NCBI GenBank assembly: GCA_013290025.1
Contig: JABCYV010000025.1
Span: 1 to 32,715, forward strand
From: Acidobacteriota bacterium
Lineage (GTDB): Bacteria > Acidobacteriota > Terriglobia > Terriglobales > Acidobacteriaceae
Direction of reading: 5' to 3'
DNA length: 32,715 bases
The translations under genes were made by a program, and so were the position numbers. Below, one piece after another: positions 17,578 to 25,798 of this stretch (its first letter is position 1; each line of letters opens with the position of its first letter). Under the pieces are notes generated by a model. That model had not been told where the DNA came from. It saw nothing but the letters and a program-made list of their open reading frames with translations, and made no database searches.

Positions 17578-18150
17578 ATGAAGAAGAATCTGATGATTTC
17601 GGTGCTCATGACCATTGCGACCACCTTTCTGCTCGGGATGGTCTACCCGCTGGTGGTGACCGGCCTGGCGCAGCTTTTATTCCCAGGGCAGGCGAAAGGT
17701 CAGCTCATCACACGCAACGGTGTGGTGGTGGGATCGCGATTGATTGGGCAGGCTTTCTCTGGTTCAGGCTATTTTCACTCGCGGCCGTCAGCGGCAGGAG
17801 ACGCTGGTTATGACCCCACTGCCTCAGGTGGTTCGAACCTGGGACCTACCAACCAGAAGCTAATCGATCGCCTGCAGGCCGACGCCGCTCGCCTGGAGAA
17901 AGAGAATCCACATGCTCCGGTACCAATTGATCTGGCAACGACATCAGGTTCGGGGCTCGATCCTGACATTTCGCCGGCAGCCGCAGAGTTTCAGATTCCA
18001 CGCGTCGCTCGGGAGCGCGGAATATCAGAAGACCGGTTGAGATATCTGGTTCGGCAGCATCTGCGTGCTCGCCAATTGGGACTATTCGGAGAGCCACGCG
18101 TGAATGTACTGGAATTGAACCTCAGCCTCGACGCTCAGGTCGCGCACTAA
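17578..18150 (+). CDS. kdpC: Potassium-transporting ATPase subunit KdpC
   Basis: The 190-residue subunit has one N-terminal TM helix (about 6-26, LMTIATTFLLGMVYPLVVTG) and a periplasmic domain. Family marks include LIGQAFSGSGYFHSRPSAAGDAGYDPTASGGSNLGPTN and the C-terminal part VPIDLATTSGSGLDPDISPAAAEFQIPRVARERG and NVLELNLSLD. KdpC assembles with KdpA and increases apparent ATP affinity of KdpB. It is the last gene of the kdp run. The palindromic CCGGATCCGG at 18191-18200 downstream has no T-tract, so the terminator is not resolved. Confidence 0.96.
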   Translation: MKKNLMISVLMTIATTFLLGMVYPLVVTGLAQLLFPGQAKGQLITRNGVVVGSRLIGQAFSGSGYFHSRPSAAGDAGYDPTASGGSNLGPTNQKLIDRLQADAARLEKENPHAPVPIDLATTSGSGLDPDISPAAAEFQIPRVARERGISEDRLRYLVRQHLRARQLGLFGEPRVNVLELNLSLDAQVAH

Positions 18151-18230
18151 GGAAAGATGTAAGTGGTGCGCGCCAATGGGCCGGGACCAGACCGGATCCG
18201 GAGCGGTCGGCGCGATCCGGGCGGCAGCTA

Positions 18231-18416
18231 TCACTGCAGACGGTTCGACATCTTGGCGTCGAGGTAATCCAGTACGTCGTAAACGTTCATCACCTTCAGC
18301 AAAGCGACAACGTCATCCGTCGCGAACCCACCTTTTTCGGCTAAACTCTCTAAATCCTCCAAGGCCCATCGCACTGCCTGATCTTCTTCCTGTTCCTTTG
18401 TATCAGTTGTTGCCAA
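18231..18416 (-). CDS. Small acidic protein of unknown function
   Basis: The 61-residue protein (ATTDTKEQEEDQAVRWALED, then helical LESLAEKGGFATDDVVALLKVMNVYDVLDYLDAKMSNRLQ) has no TM segment. The start is TTG 18416, supported by GGGAGG about ten bases upstream; no ATG fits. The sequence has an ordered helical pattern with alternating Leu/Val and looks coding, but I do not recognise a family. It lies convergent to kdpC with an 80-base gap. Confidence 0.6.
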   Translation of the reverse strand: MATTDTKEQEEDQAVRWALEDLESLAEKGGFATDDVVALLKVMNVYDVLDYLDAKMSNRLQ

Positions 18417-18760
18417 GGCTTTGTCCTCCCAGTGTGACGGTCACGAGCAGTGTCGCTCGCCTACCCATCAATAAATAATTGCCCAGGAGTAAGTGTGGAA
18501 TGGCCCGCTCGTGCGAGCATCTGGCACACTCGTGTAGTCCTGCTCAGGATGTAGAGCGTTTCCAAAACAATCTCTTTACACAATCTTGACATCCGAGCTC
18601 TATCCGCAGTTCCAATGCATGAATCAAATACTTTAGTAAGCACGGAACAGTAGCGAGAGTAACGCAGAGCCCGTGGGAGCGAACCTGCTCCCATGGGAAT
18701 GCGGCTAGCCGGTTGCGAGCCAGGAATGTGCGAGGGAAGCGAAACCGCGGTTGTTAGACT
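18417..18760. other. 344-base stretch without a convincing gene
   Basis: Open frames here lack ribosome sites and good coding pattern. It holds the upstream region of the small acidic gene (minus) and a strong hairpin at 18670-18697. A T- and A-rich part (18560-18650) has no clear hexamer pair that I trust. It might contain an unannotated small RNA ending at the hairpin, but nothing proves it. Confidence 0.3.
18670..18697. other. Strong hairpin, 11-pair stem
   Basis: CCCGTGGGAGC (18670-18680) pairs with GCTCCCATGGG (18687-18697) with one G-T pair and the loop GAACCT. No T-tract follows on either side. It lies in non-coding DNA about 60 bases before a small ORF, and could be an RNA structure or a protein-binding dyad. 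Confidence 0.35.
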
Positions 18761-18913
18761 ATGTCTCCGTTGGCACAATTAGATCGGGCGTTGGAGGACA
18801 TTATTCGCGAACTTTCTTTGCGGATTTTAGTCCCCCGCATGGGGAAATTCGATCAAGTGTGGGAAATCGCCAATCGGGTCTGCGACCGCTACGAGATCAC
18901 GCAGCTTCACTAA
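18761..18913 (+). CDS. Possible 50-aa small protein
   Basis: ATG 18761 to TAA 18911-18913 encodes MSPLAQLDRALEDIIRELSL continuing RILVPRMGKFDQVWEIANRV and CDRYEITQLH. The residue pattern is protein-like: an amphipathic helix, then a second helix with conserved-looking W and basic residues, and no rare composition. No clear ribosome site lies upstream, which lowers confidence. A longer open frame in another register over the same DNA has poor composition. No family was recognised. Confidence 0.4.
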   Translation: MSPLAQLDRALEDIIRELSLRILVPRMGKFDQVWEIANRVCDRYEITQLH

Positions 18914-18933
18914 TCACAATTAATGTAGCCCCG

Positions 18934-19716
18934 CTAGTCCAACCTCACCAGGAAAATACTGCCTTGCGTGGTTTGCGCGGCGTGGGCAACTTCTTCGGCG
19001 CGCCGGCGATCGTCATTTTGCACTCGGATGCGCACCCACCAGTCTCCGACCGGACTGCTAAAACATAGAACCTTGGCGGTGTGATAACGACGGGACAAGC
19101 CGTCCGCAACGGAGTTTGCAACATCCTGCTCGCCGAAAGCTCCAATCTGCACGGCCCAGCGGCCGCCCTGGGTGAGTGGGACGGGACTACGTAATACTTC
19201 CATGCGCACGGCCGCAATACCCGGCTGCCAGACATCCACCTTCTTCGCCGCCGCAAGTGACAGATCCAGGATTCGTCCTTCAACAAATGGTCCGCGATCG
19301 GTGATACGGACGATCGCAGAATGCCCGGTCTTGACATTCGTCACCCGCACAATCGAGCCGAGAGGGAGCGTGCGGTGGGCGGCCGTCATGGCGTTCATGT
19401 TGTAGACTTCGCCATTCGAGCCATGACGATTGTGATACGGCGCGCCGTACCAACTGGCTAAACCGGTGTCGACAAGAATGGGTTTAGCATCGGCGGGAAT
19501 CGGGAGAGCGTCGCTCTCCTTCTTCCGTCTTTCCAGTACAGGTCCAGCCTTCCCAGGAAGAGGTTGGGATGACGCAGAGGTGCCTGGGACTGGCGCTGAC
19601 TCAATCGCTGGCGGAGGTGGCACCTTCGCACCGGTCTGCTTGTGCCCGCTGCAATCAGCCAACAACAGAACAAAAAGCAGAACGAAGACCGCATGAACAG
19701 CAGATCGGAGTTTCAC
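18934..19716 (-). CDS. rlpA: RlpA-like septal lytic transglycosylase lipoprotein with SPOR domain
   Basis: The 260-residue protein starts with a lipoprotein signal (hydrophobic 8-20, LLLADC with Cys22). A Pro/Ser linker leads to the double-psi beta-barrel (about 85-180), seen in GLASWYGAPYHNRHGSNGEVYNMNAMTAAHRTLPLGS and VRITDRGPF. His114 and Asp140 correspond to the conserved RlpA residues. A C-terminal SPOR domain (about 186-258, RWAVQIGAFGEQDVANSVADGL) binds denuded septal glycan. RlpA cleaves peptidoglycan lacking stem peptides during division. The start is GTG 19716, overlapping the stop of the upstream gene (GTGA), so the two are translationally coupled. Confidence 0.93.
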   Translation of the reverse strand: MKLRSAVHAVFVLLFVLLLADCSGHKQTGAKVPPPPAIESAPVPGTSASSQPLPGKAGPVLERRKKESDALPIPADAKPILVDTGLASWYGAPYHNRHGSNGEVYNMNAMTAAHRTLPLGSIVRVTNVKTGHSAIVRITDRGPFVEGRILDLSLAAAKKVDVWQPGIAAVRMEVLRSPVPLTQGGRWAVQIGAFGEQDVANSVADGLSRRYHTAKVLCFSSPVGDWWVRIRVQNDDRRRAEEVAHAAQTTQGSIFLVRLD

Positions 19717-19925
19717 TTGGGACGTTGGGTCTCTTCCATGTAGCCGGCCAATCGTACAAGCTTTTCAGCCGCAACTCGTAGTGCTTTGCTGGAGTGCTGA
19801 CGGACAGCGGGGACCACCTCGTTGTTGAGGTAGGCGATAAGTTCCGCGCTTTCCTTTTCTAAGCGCTCGGCAGCTTCCGCCACGGATCTGTTCACATGCG
19901 CCGACGCACGATCAAAGTTGCTCAC
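19713..19925 (-). CDS. Small helical protein coupled to rlpA, function unknown
   Basis: From GTG 19925 the protein has 70 residues; GAGGGA lies a few bases upstream. A longer frame reaches TTG 20012 but without ribosome site. The product is nearly all helix: ASAHVNRSVAEAAERLEKES, then ELIAYLNNEVVPAVRQHSSKALRVAAEKLVRLAGYME. It looks like a short coiled-coil or helical-hairpin protein with no TM segment. Its stop overlaps the rlpA GTG start, so a shared role at the envelope or septum is possible but unproven. Confidence 0.65.
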   Translation of the reverse strand: MSNFDRASAHVNRSVAEAAERLEKESAELIAYLNNEVVPAVRQHSSKALRVAAEKLVRLAGYMEETQRPK

Positions 19926-20158
19926 TTGTCCCTCGAATTCTTGAACGCGGCGAACCCTCGATAGTGGATGCTGAGCCCCGACATTATTTCCTGCCCCAGC
20001 GGCTGTGGTCAACCCAGGGGCATCGCCTATTACACCCCTTCCCTGGAGTCGTGAGTCTGGGTCGTCACGGACAGCAAATTCGCTGCAAATTCACGACACG
20101 CGAGATTTGACGATTGAAGACTTCCTGCCGAATAGCAATTACGAGTTAGAATCGCGTC

Positions 20159-20620
20159 ATGCGAAATGGCCTGGTGGTTTCGGTCTTGTTGTGCTTGGTC
20201 ATGGAACTTCAAGGCTGCTCGGTATGGCGCGAGCACGCCGTCAACAACTGGTCGGACGTAACTGGCGGTGAGAGCTTGGAACGCAACTTCTGGAAAGAGG
20301 TAAAAGCCAAGAACTGGAATGAACTTAGCCGCCACCTGGCAGGAAACTACATCTCGGTGACCCCAGAGGAGGGCCGAATGGACCGCGCGGCCACGGTCGA
20401 ACATTTAAAGCAGTTGCGGTTGGACGACTACTCCCTCGGGGACTTTCAGATCGAGTTGAATGGCCAAACGTTAGTAGTGACCTATACGATTGCGCTGCGT
20501 GGGACTTACGCTGAACAACCTTTACCTTCGGTACCGGTGCGCATGATGACGGTGTGGCAGCAGCAGAACGGGGGCTGGATGGCTCTCGCGCATTCGGTGA
20601 TGGGACCAGTGGCGAAATAG
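20159..20620 (+). CDS. Lipoprotein with SnoaL/DUF4440-like (NTF2-fold) domain
   Basis: The 153-residue protein has a lipoprotein signal (MRNGLVVSVLLCLVMELQGC, Cys20 in a L-Q-G-C lipobox). The mature part resembles DUF4440/SnoaL-like proteins: ERNFWKEVKAKNWNELSRHLAGNYISVTPEEGRMDRAATVEHLKQ, then DFQIELNGQTLVVTYTIALRGTY and VRMMTVWQQQNGGWMALAHSVMG. The pattern is a helix, then a curved sheet with the W-x-x-x-x-x-x-W-x-x-x-x-H ending. Such folds bind small ligands or act as enzymes, but no catalytic set is evident. The mutY start follows immediately at its stop. Confidence 0.8.
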   Translation: MRNGLVVSVLLCLVMELQGCSVWREHAVNNWSDVTGGESLERNFWKEVKAKNWNELSRHLAGNYISVTPEEGRMDRAATVEHLKQLRLDDYSLGDFQIELNGQTLVVTYTIALRGTYAEQPLPSVPVRMMTVWQQQNGGWMALAHSVMGPVAK

Positions 20621-21595
20621 TTGACTTCCCTCCTCGACAACGCTGAAAAGAGACGCCATTTTCGCCAAAGTCTGCTGAGTTGGTATGACCACAGCCGGCG
20701 CGATTTGCCTTGGCGTAAAGATCGCGATCCGTATCACATCTGGCTGTCGGAAGTCATGTTGCAGCAGACGCGCGTCGGTGCGGTGCTGGAACACTATCGG
20801 AGATTCCTGCGACGGTTTCCGACAGTGCAGAAATTGGCGGCAGCTCGAGAGTCTTCAATATTGGCGGCATGGAGCGGCCTGGGATACTACCGGCGCGCGC
20901 GGATGATGCATGCTGCCGCAAAAGTAATTGTCAAGGAGCAGGCCGGAAGATTTCCGGCTAGCGCAGAACAGCTGTCGGCGCTTCCGGGGATTGGTCGCTA
21001 CACAGCAGCGGCCATTGCCAGCATCGCATTCGACGAGCCGACGGCCGTCGTGGATGGAAACGTAAAACGGGTTCTCCGTCGGCTGGTGGCTGACAATCTT
21101 AGCGATGAACTCTTGTGGGAAACCGCACAGGAATTGCTTACCCAGGCGAGGCCGGGCGACTTCAACCAGGCCATGATGGAGCTCGGCGCAACCATTTGCC
21201 TGCCGCGCCAACCGCGATGCTCGGTGTGTCCTGTGTACGAACAGTGCGACTCGCGCGGAAGTCTGCCGAAGCCCAAGACGTTGGGTCGGCAGAACAAACG
21301 CATGATTCACTACGCGCTCGATTGCCACAATGGTTCGGTCTTCCTGGTCAGGCGGCCTAAGGATGCATCACTGATGCCGGGCATGTGGGAACTTCCGGAG
21401 ATCCCGGGAGCAAACGGCGTGTCCCCCTGGCTTACCTTGCGGCATTCGATCACAGTAACTGATTACCAGGTTGCTGTAAGTCAGGTCTCAGCGTCTGACC
21501 AGTCTGACGGGAAATGGATATCCAAGGGACGCCTTGCCCGCCTGCCCCTGACCGGATTAGCCAGGAAAATCCTGAGAGCTGCGAAACTCATCTAA
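20621..21595 (+). CDS. mutY: A/G-specific adenine DNA glycosylase MutY
   Basis: The 324-residue enzyme removes adenine mispaired with 8-oxoguanine. Visible features are SEVMLQQTRV with the catalytic Glu44, the helix-hairpin-helix LPGIGRYTAAAIASIAF (121-137), the catalytic Asp145 in VVDGNVKRV, and the iron-sulphur cluster cysteines C193, C200, C203 and C209 (C-x6-C-x2-C-x5-C). A Nudix-like C-terminal domain (about 225-320, KWISKGRLARLPLTGLARKIL near the end) recognises 8-oxoG. The start is TTG 20621, directly after the stop of the lipoprotein gene; translation by re-initiation is likely. The length is slightly short compared with E. coli MutY (about 350). Confidence 0.95.
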   Translation: MTSLLDNAEKRRHFRQSLLSWYDHSRRDLPWRKDRDPYHIWLSEVMLQQTRVGAVLEHYRRFLRRFPTVQKLAAARESSILAAWSGLGYYRRARMMHAAAKVIVKEQAGRFPASAEQLSALPGIGRYTAAAIASIAFDEPTAVVDGNVKRVLRRLVADNLSDELLWETAQELLTQARPGDFNQAMMELGATICLPRQPRCSVCPVYEQCDSRGSLPKPKTLGRQNKRMIHYALDCHNGSVFLVRRPKDASLMPGMWELPEIPGANGVSPWLTLRHSITVTDYQVAVSQVSASDQSDGKWISKGRLARLPLTGLARKILRAAKLI

Positions 21596-21636
21596 CTGCT
21601 ATGAAATGGCTTCACCGTATCTTCGGAGGACGAAAG

Positions 21637-22134
21637 ATGGCAGCTCTCACTAAGGGACCTTCGGCTCCTTATTTCACGCTACCAACGATGGACGGAAAGC
21701 AGTTCTCATTACGCGACGCCCTGGCGCGAGGGCCGGTGATAGCGGCGTTTTTCAAAGTGTCATGCCCGGTTTGCCAATATGCCTTCCCGTTTCTGGAGCG
21801 GATCTACAAAGCGCATGGGAACCAGCAGGTAACGATGGTAGGCATCTCGCAGAATGACAAGCCACATACAGCGGAATTCACAAAAGAATATGGCTTGACC
21901 TTTCCCGTGCTGCTCGACGACACCAATACCTACCCAGTATCGAATGCGTATGGCCTGACCAACGTGCCTACGATTTTCTGGATTGCCTCTGATGGTGAAA
22001 TCGAGATCTCCAGTGTGGGCTGGATGCGGAAAGAAATCGAGGAGATCAACCGGCGAGTGGGGGAAGCGCAAGGTGGCATGCCAAAGCCTGTATTCCTTCC
22101 CGATGAATCTGTGGCCGATTTCCGCGCTGGTTGA
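21637..22134 (+). CDS. Peroxiredoxin/AhpC-TSA-like thioredoxin-fold protein
   Basis: The protein has 165 residues from ATG 21637. This start is favoured over ATG 21601 because GGAGGA sits six bases upstream. The thioredoxin fold is clear: APYFTLPTMDGKQFSLRDALARGPVIAAFFKVSCPVCQYAFPFLERIYKA, with C43-P-V-C46 at the redox site. The cis-Pro loop is in NVPTIFWIASDGEI. The C-x-x-C spacing is closer to TlpA/ResA-type oxidoreductases than to a simple peroxiredoxin. No export signal is seen, so it is probably cytosolic. It follows mutY by 41 bases and may be co-transcribed with it, which would link it to oxidative-damage defence. Confidence 0.85.
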   Translation: MAALTKGPSAPYFTLPTMDGKQFSLRDALARGPVIAAFFKVSCPVCQYAFPFLERIYKAHGNQQVTMVGISQNDKPHTAEFTKEYGLTFPVLLDDTNTYPVSNAYGLTNVPTIFWIASDGEIEISSVGWMRKEIEEINRRVGEAQGGMPKPVFLPDESVADFRAG

Positions 22135-22147
22135 AGCTCGAAAAACT

Positions 22148-22165
22148 AGTCCGCGGTCGCGGACT
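22148..22165. terminator. GC-rich hairpin after the peroxiredoxin-like gene
   Basis: AGTCCGC pairs with GCGGACT around the four-base loop GGTC, a seven-pair GC-rich stem 14 bases after the stop codon. No T-tract follows. The position suggests transcript end protection or termination. Confidence 0.35.
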
Positions 22166-22234
22166 GCAAACGGGAAGCCGGACCTCACATGTTGGACGTC
22201 TACCTCAGATTCCGGCGACCGCTATGAGTAACTA

Positions 22235-22264
22235 CAGATCCCTCGCTGCGCTCGGGATGACAAG
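22235..22264. repeat. Dispersed repeat copy (ends GGGATGACA)
   Basis: CAGATCCCTCGCTGCGCTCG followed by GGATGACAAG is a copy of a short element that recurs across acidobacterial genomes as far as I recall, with the ends GATC-C-t-TCGC and GGATGACA. The centre CTCGCTGCGCTCGGG can fold. A related copy in inverted orientation is at 24121-24186. Confidence 0.55.
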
Positions 22265-22394
22265 AGAGGCTTCCGCGACAAGGTCTAAAGGATTAAGTGC
22301 TCGTTCCGACGACTGAGCCCTACGCCTGACGTTCTCTTCCCGTACAATAGACGGTTCTCATTTCACTTTTGCTTTTCTTTAGGAGCGCTTCTGC

Positions 22395-24092
22395 ATGAGC
22401 ATGAGAAAGCGTCTGGCGGGGTTGTTCGCCGTTCTTGTGGTTACCGGCGTTTGGGGGCAGGATTCACCGAAGAAAACGGGGCCAGGCGCAATTTCGGCGC
22501 GGCTTCCTGGTCCGGCCATTGCCGCCCTGCAAAAGATTGATCCCGAGCGCATCCGGGCACACGTGCGCTTCCTGTCGCATGATCTTCTCGAGGGTCGCGG
22601 AACCGGGCAGCGTGGCGGTGATATCGCCGCCGAATATATTGGGACGCAGTTCGCGCTGGATGGCCTGAAACCCGCCGGCAACAACGGCACTTACATGCAG
22701 AAGGTACCTTTGGTTGGAGTTACAACGCTGCCAGACGCCAATCTTTCGCTGGTTTTGCCGCGCAATCGCGCCATGATTCTTGTGCCCCGGGATGAATATG
22801 TCGCCTATGACGAAACCCAGGAGCCGCAATCGGAAGTAGATGCCGATATCGTGTACGTGGGTTATGGCATCGAGGCCCCGGAATATAACTGGGATGACTA
22901 CAAAGGTGTCGACGTCAAAGGAAAGGTGCTGCTGATGCTAGTGAATGAGCCGCCTTCCGACGATCCCAAATTTTTCAAGGGAAGGGCCCTCACTTACTAT
23001 GGGCGCTGGACCTATAAGTTCGAAGAAGCTGCGCGCAAGGGCGCCGTGGGCGCGATGCTCATCCACAAGACCGAAATGGCAAGCTATCCCTGGGAGGTGG
23101 TTCGGAACTCGAATTCAGGCGAGAAGGCATATCTGAAGCTCGACGGCACGCCCAAGTTGAAAGTAGCGTCCTGGGTGCATCTTGACGTAGCAACCAAGTT
23201 AGCGGCTGCGGAAGGACTCGATCTGGACAAGATGATGTCCGACGCGCGTTCGCGTGACTTTCGTCCCGTCCCCCTGCGCACGAAGTTGTTAGCGCGCATG
23301 GTGAGCAAGATTCGACCCTTCGAATCGAACAATGTGATTGCCATGCTGCCTGGCTCGGACGCCCGATTGAAGAACGAAGCCGTCATTTATACAGCACACT
23401 ACGATCACCTGGGCATTCGTCCCGATATGCCTGGAGACAACATCTATAACGGAGCGAATGACAACGCCACCGGTTGCGGCATCGTGCTGGAGTTAGCACG
23501 TACTTATGTGCTTTCGGCCCAGCGGCCGAAGCGATCCATCCTCTTCGCCTCCGTCACGGCGGAGGAGCAGGGACTCCTGGGCTCCGAGTATCTGGGCAAG
23601 CGTCCTCCTGTGCCCGCAGGAAAGATTGCTTTGGATCTGAACTACGACGATGTGCCGCCTCTGGGCGCTCCGGAAGAAGTGGAAGTATCGGGCTCAGAGC
23701 GGACCACGTTTTACCCAATGGTGGAGGCACTCGCGAAAGACTTCCGACTGGCGATCCGTCCCGATGCCCGCCCCGAAGCCGGACACTTCTATCGCTCCGA
23801 TCACTTCAGCCTCGCCCGTGTTGGCATTCCGGCCTTCTCTATCAATGAAGGGGTGAAGTACAAGGGACACGATGCCGCCTGGGGCGTCCAGCAGGCGGAT
23901 GAGTTCACGACAAAACATTACCATCAGCCAAGTGACGAATATGATCCTGACATGGACTTTACGGGTGATGCCGCGATGGCGCGGTTTGGTTTTGCGCTGG
24001 GGTGGGAAGCGGCGAATCTACCGAGACTGGTGGGTTGGCAAAAAGGCGATGAGTTCGAAGCGGCGAGAGTGAAAAGTATGGTGGGAAACTAA
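22395..24092 (+). CDS. M28 family metallopeptidase (aminopeptidase/PA-domain type), exported
   Basis: The 565-residue protein has a signal peptide (MSMRKRLAGLFAVLVVTGVW, cleaved near WGQD). A first part with FLSHDLLEGRGTGQRGGDIAAEYIGTQF and AGNNGTYMQKVPLVG leads to a PA-like insert (about 145-250, YVGYGIEAPEYNWDDYKGVDVKGKVLLMLV). The catalytic domain has the zinc set His335 (YTAHYDHLG), Asp356 (NGANDNATG), Glu390-Glu391 (TAEEQGLLGS), Asp418-Asp419 (LNYDDV) and a late His in HYHQPSDE. Such enzymes release N-terminal residues from peptides outside the cytoplasm. AGGAG lies nine bases before ATG 22395. It is a single gene flanked by inverted dispersed repeats. Confidence 0.93.
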   Translation: MSMRKRLAGLFAVLVVTGVWGQDSPKKTGPGAISARLPGPAIAALQKIDPERIRAHVRFLSHDLLEGRGTGQRGGDIAAEYIGTQFALDGLKPAGNNGTYMQKVPLVGVTTLPDANLSLVLPRNRAMILVPRDEYVAYDETQEPQSEVDADIVYVGYGIEAPEYNWDDYKGVDVKGKVLLMLVNEPPSDDPKFFKGRALTYYGRWTYKFEEAARKGAVGAMLIHKTEMASYPWEVVRNSNSGEKAYLKLDGTPKLKVASWVHLDVATKLAAAEGLDLDKMMSDARSRDFRPVPLRTKLLARMVSKIRPFESNNVIAMLPGSDARLKNEAVIYTAHYDHLGIRPDMPGDNIYNGANDNATGCGIVLELARTYVLSAQRPKRSILFASVTAEEQGLLGSEYLGKRPPVPAGKIALDLNYDDVPPLGAPEEVEVSGSERTTFYPMVEALAKDFRLAIRPDARPEAGHFYRSDHFSLARVGIPAFSINEGVKYKGHDAAWGVQQADEFTTKHYHQPSDEYDPDMDFTGDAAMARFGFALGWEAANLPRLVGWQKGDEFEAARVKSMVGN

Positions 24093-24120
24093 GGGCCTGT
24101 CATCTGATCTCTTAATCAAA

Positions 24121-24186
24121 TTGTCATCCTGAGCGCAGCCTGTCCATTCGTTTTCTACCAATGGGCAGGCGCAGTCGAAGGTCCTC
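24121..24186. repeat. Dispersed acidobacterial-type repeat with internal hairpin
   Basis: TTGTCATCCTGAGCGCAG opens the element and GCGCAGTCGAAGGTCCTCGC closes it. Between them GCCTGTCCATT (24138-24148) pairs with AATGGGCAGGC (24160-24170), an 11-pair stem with one G-T. Inverted relative to the copy at 22235-22264. From memory, elements of this shape are widespread in Acidobacteriota. Confidence 0.6.
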
Positions 24187-24260
24187 GCGGATTCCATCCG
24201 ATGCGCTGAGAACATCGCAGCGTCCTCAAAGGCCTTCTTGGGCAGGGATGGATGCCGTCT

Positions 24261-24935
24261 TCAGCTTTCCATTGTTTTCAGATCTGGGCTTACGATCAGA
24301 GTGGGCTCGGTTATACGCTGCACGTCATCAGCGGTTAATCCGGGCGCAATCTCCTCCAAGACCAAGCCGGCGGGCGTCACTTGAATAACGGCCATCTCCG
24401 TCACAATGGTGTTCACTACTTTCACGCCGGTTAACGGTAGAGTGCATTTCTTCAGAATTTTTGGGTGAAGGTCTTTAGTTGTGTGCTCCATAGCCACGAT
24501 GACCCGTCGCGCTCCCGCCACCAGATCCATGGCGCCACCCATGCCTTTGACCATTTTGCCCGGAATCATCCAGTTTGCGAGATTGCCTTCTTCATCAACT
24601 TCCATCGCGCCAAGCACGCTCAAGTCAATGTGGCCACCCCGGATCATGGCAAAAGAATCGGCACTGGAAAAATACGCCGTGCCCGCCATCTCGCTGACTG
24701 TCTCTTTGCCGGCGTTGATCAGATCAGCGTCTTCCTGACCCTCAATCGGGTAGGGGCCGATACCTAGCATGCCATTCTCGCTCTGCAGGATTACGTCCAT
24801 GCCAGGCGGCACATGGTTGGCGACAAGTGTGGGCATGCCGATGCCGAGGTTCACATAGAAACCATCGCGCAGTTCGCGTGCGATCCGTTTGACGATGCGG
24901 TCGCGCTTGTCGATATCTTTGGCGGGTTTGGTCAT
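24261..24935 (-). CDS. scoB: 3-oxoacid CoA-transferase subunit B
   Basis: The 224-residue protein is the beta chain of a class I CoA-transferase. It has [19 protein letters not shown], the catalytic Glu53 in [11 protein letters not shown], then [57 protein letters not shown], the family signature. The enzyme moves CoA from succinyl-CoA to a 3-oxoacid such as acetoacetate. The precise acceptor is not determined. The A chain is encoded upstream on the same strand at 25082-25777, 146 bases away, and the intervening DNA has 7-bp repeats. Confidence 0.92.
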   Translation of the reverse strand: MTKPAKDIDKRDRIVKRIARELRDGFYVNLGIGMPTLVANHVPPGMDVILQSENGMLGIGPYPIEGQEDADLINAGKETVSEMAGTAYFSSADSFAMIRGGHIDLSVLGAMEVDEEGNLANWMIPGKMVKGMGGAMDLVAGARRVIVAMEHTTKDLHPKILKKCTLPLTGVKVVNTIVTEMAVIQVTPAGLVLEEIAPGLTADDVQRITEPTLIVSPDLKTMES

Positions 24936-24937
24936 GG

Positions 24938-24965
24938 TCGTTGGTGGCTCGTCGTTGGTCGTTGG
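24938..24965. repeat. TCGTTGG short tandem repeat between scoA and scoB
   Basis: TCGTTGG occurs at 24938, 24952 and 24959, that is, in a 7-base register, with degenerate copies in between and after. It lies in the spacer downstream of scoA. This is probably a degenerate simple repeat without function. Confidence 0.4.
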
Positions 24966-25081
24966 CGTCGGTCGCTTATATCTAACTCGGACGAACGGGA
25001 ATCCAAGGACTCCGTCGTTTAACTCTGTGTCCTTGGTGGTAGGGTTGCGCCAACGGGCTATGAAGTAAGACCGACGACCTA

Positions 25082-25777
25082 CTACGCCCTTGTTACTGTC
25101 CTTCTCTCGATTCGCTTCTCGAACAGTTCTCCCTGAAAAATGCGTTTCACGTAAACGCTGGGCGTATGAATCAGGTCAGGTTGGAGTTCGCCGACTTCGA
25201 CTAGATGCTCGACCTCGGCAATCGTCACCTTCGCCGCAGTCGCCATCATCGGATTGAAATTTCGGGCGGTCTTGCGATACACCAGATTGCCCCACTTGTC
25301 GCCCTCCCACGCTTTGACAAACGCGAAGTCGGCCTTTAGTGCGTGTTCCATCACATACATACGTCCGTCGAACTCACGCGCCTCTTTGTTTTCACTAACC
25401 ATCGTACCAACCCCTGTGGGAGTGAAAAAAGCGGGAATGCCAGCACCACCGGCGCGGATACGTTCAGAGAAAGTACCTTGAGGCACGAGATCGAGTTCAA
25501 CTTTGCCTTGCAGGACCATCTGCTCCAGCAATTTGTTTTCGCCCACGTAAGTCCCGATGTGCTTGCGGATTTGTCCCGCCGCGAGTAGCAACCCCATACC
25601 AAAACCGTCGACACCAACGTTGTTGCTGATGGTTGTCAGGTTTTTCACGCCCTTGCGGACTAAGGCACGGATCAGGTTTTCCGGGATACCGCACAGCCCA
25701 AAGCCGCCCACCATGATGGTTGCGCCGTCAAAGACATCGCGAATCGCTTCGTCGGCGCTAGCTACGACTTTGTTCAT
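25082..25777 (-). CDS. scoA: 3-oxoacid CoA-transferase subunit A
   Basis: The 231-residue alpha chain has the class I CoA-transferase A signature: [82 protein letters not shown] and [35 protein letters not shown]. With subunit B it should form an alpha2-beta2 enzyme. The order scoA-scoB on one strand is the usual one. An inverted dispersed repeat sits upstream, between this gene and tyrA. Confidence 0.92.
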   Translation of the reverse strand: MNKVVASADEAIRDVFDGATIMVGGFGLCGIPENLIRALVRKGVKNLTTISNNVGVDGFGMGLLLAAGQIRKHIGTYVGENKLLEQMVLQGKVELDLVPQGTFSERIRAGGAGIPAFFTPTGVGTMVSENKEAREFDGRMYVMEHALKADFAFVKAWEGDKWGNLVYRKTARNFNPMMATAAKVTIAEVEHLVEVGELQPDLIHTPSVYVKRIFQGELFEKRIERRTVTRA

Positions 25778-25798
25778 GAGATTGCGATTCTAGAATAA

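Noticed and set aside
18191-18217. CCGGATCCGG palindrome and downstream GATCCGG after kdpC as terminator.
   Set aside because: Stem-forming potential exists but no T-tract and the loop is long; not enough to call.
18461-18778. Minus-strand 105-codon open frame.
   Set aside because: No ribosome site, low-complexity Ser/Arg/Leu composition and no domain-like pattern; overlaps the hairpin and the better small ORF on the other strand.
18751-19068. Plus-strand 105-codon open frame overlapping rlpA.
   Set aside because: Runs antisense into rlpA and has poor composition; the 50-codon frame starting at 18761 in another register looks more protein-like.
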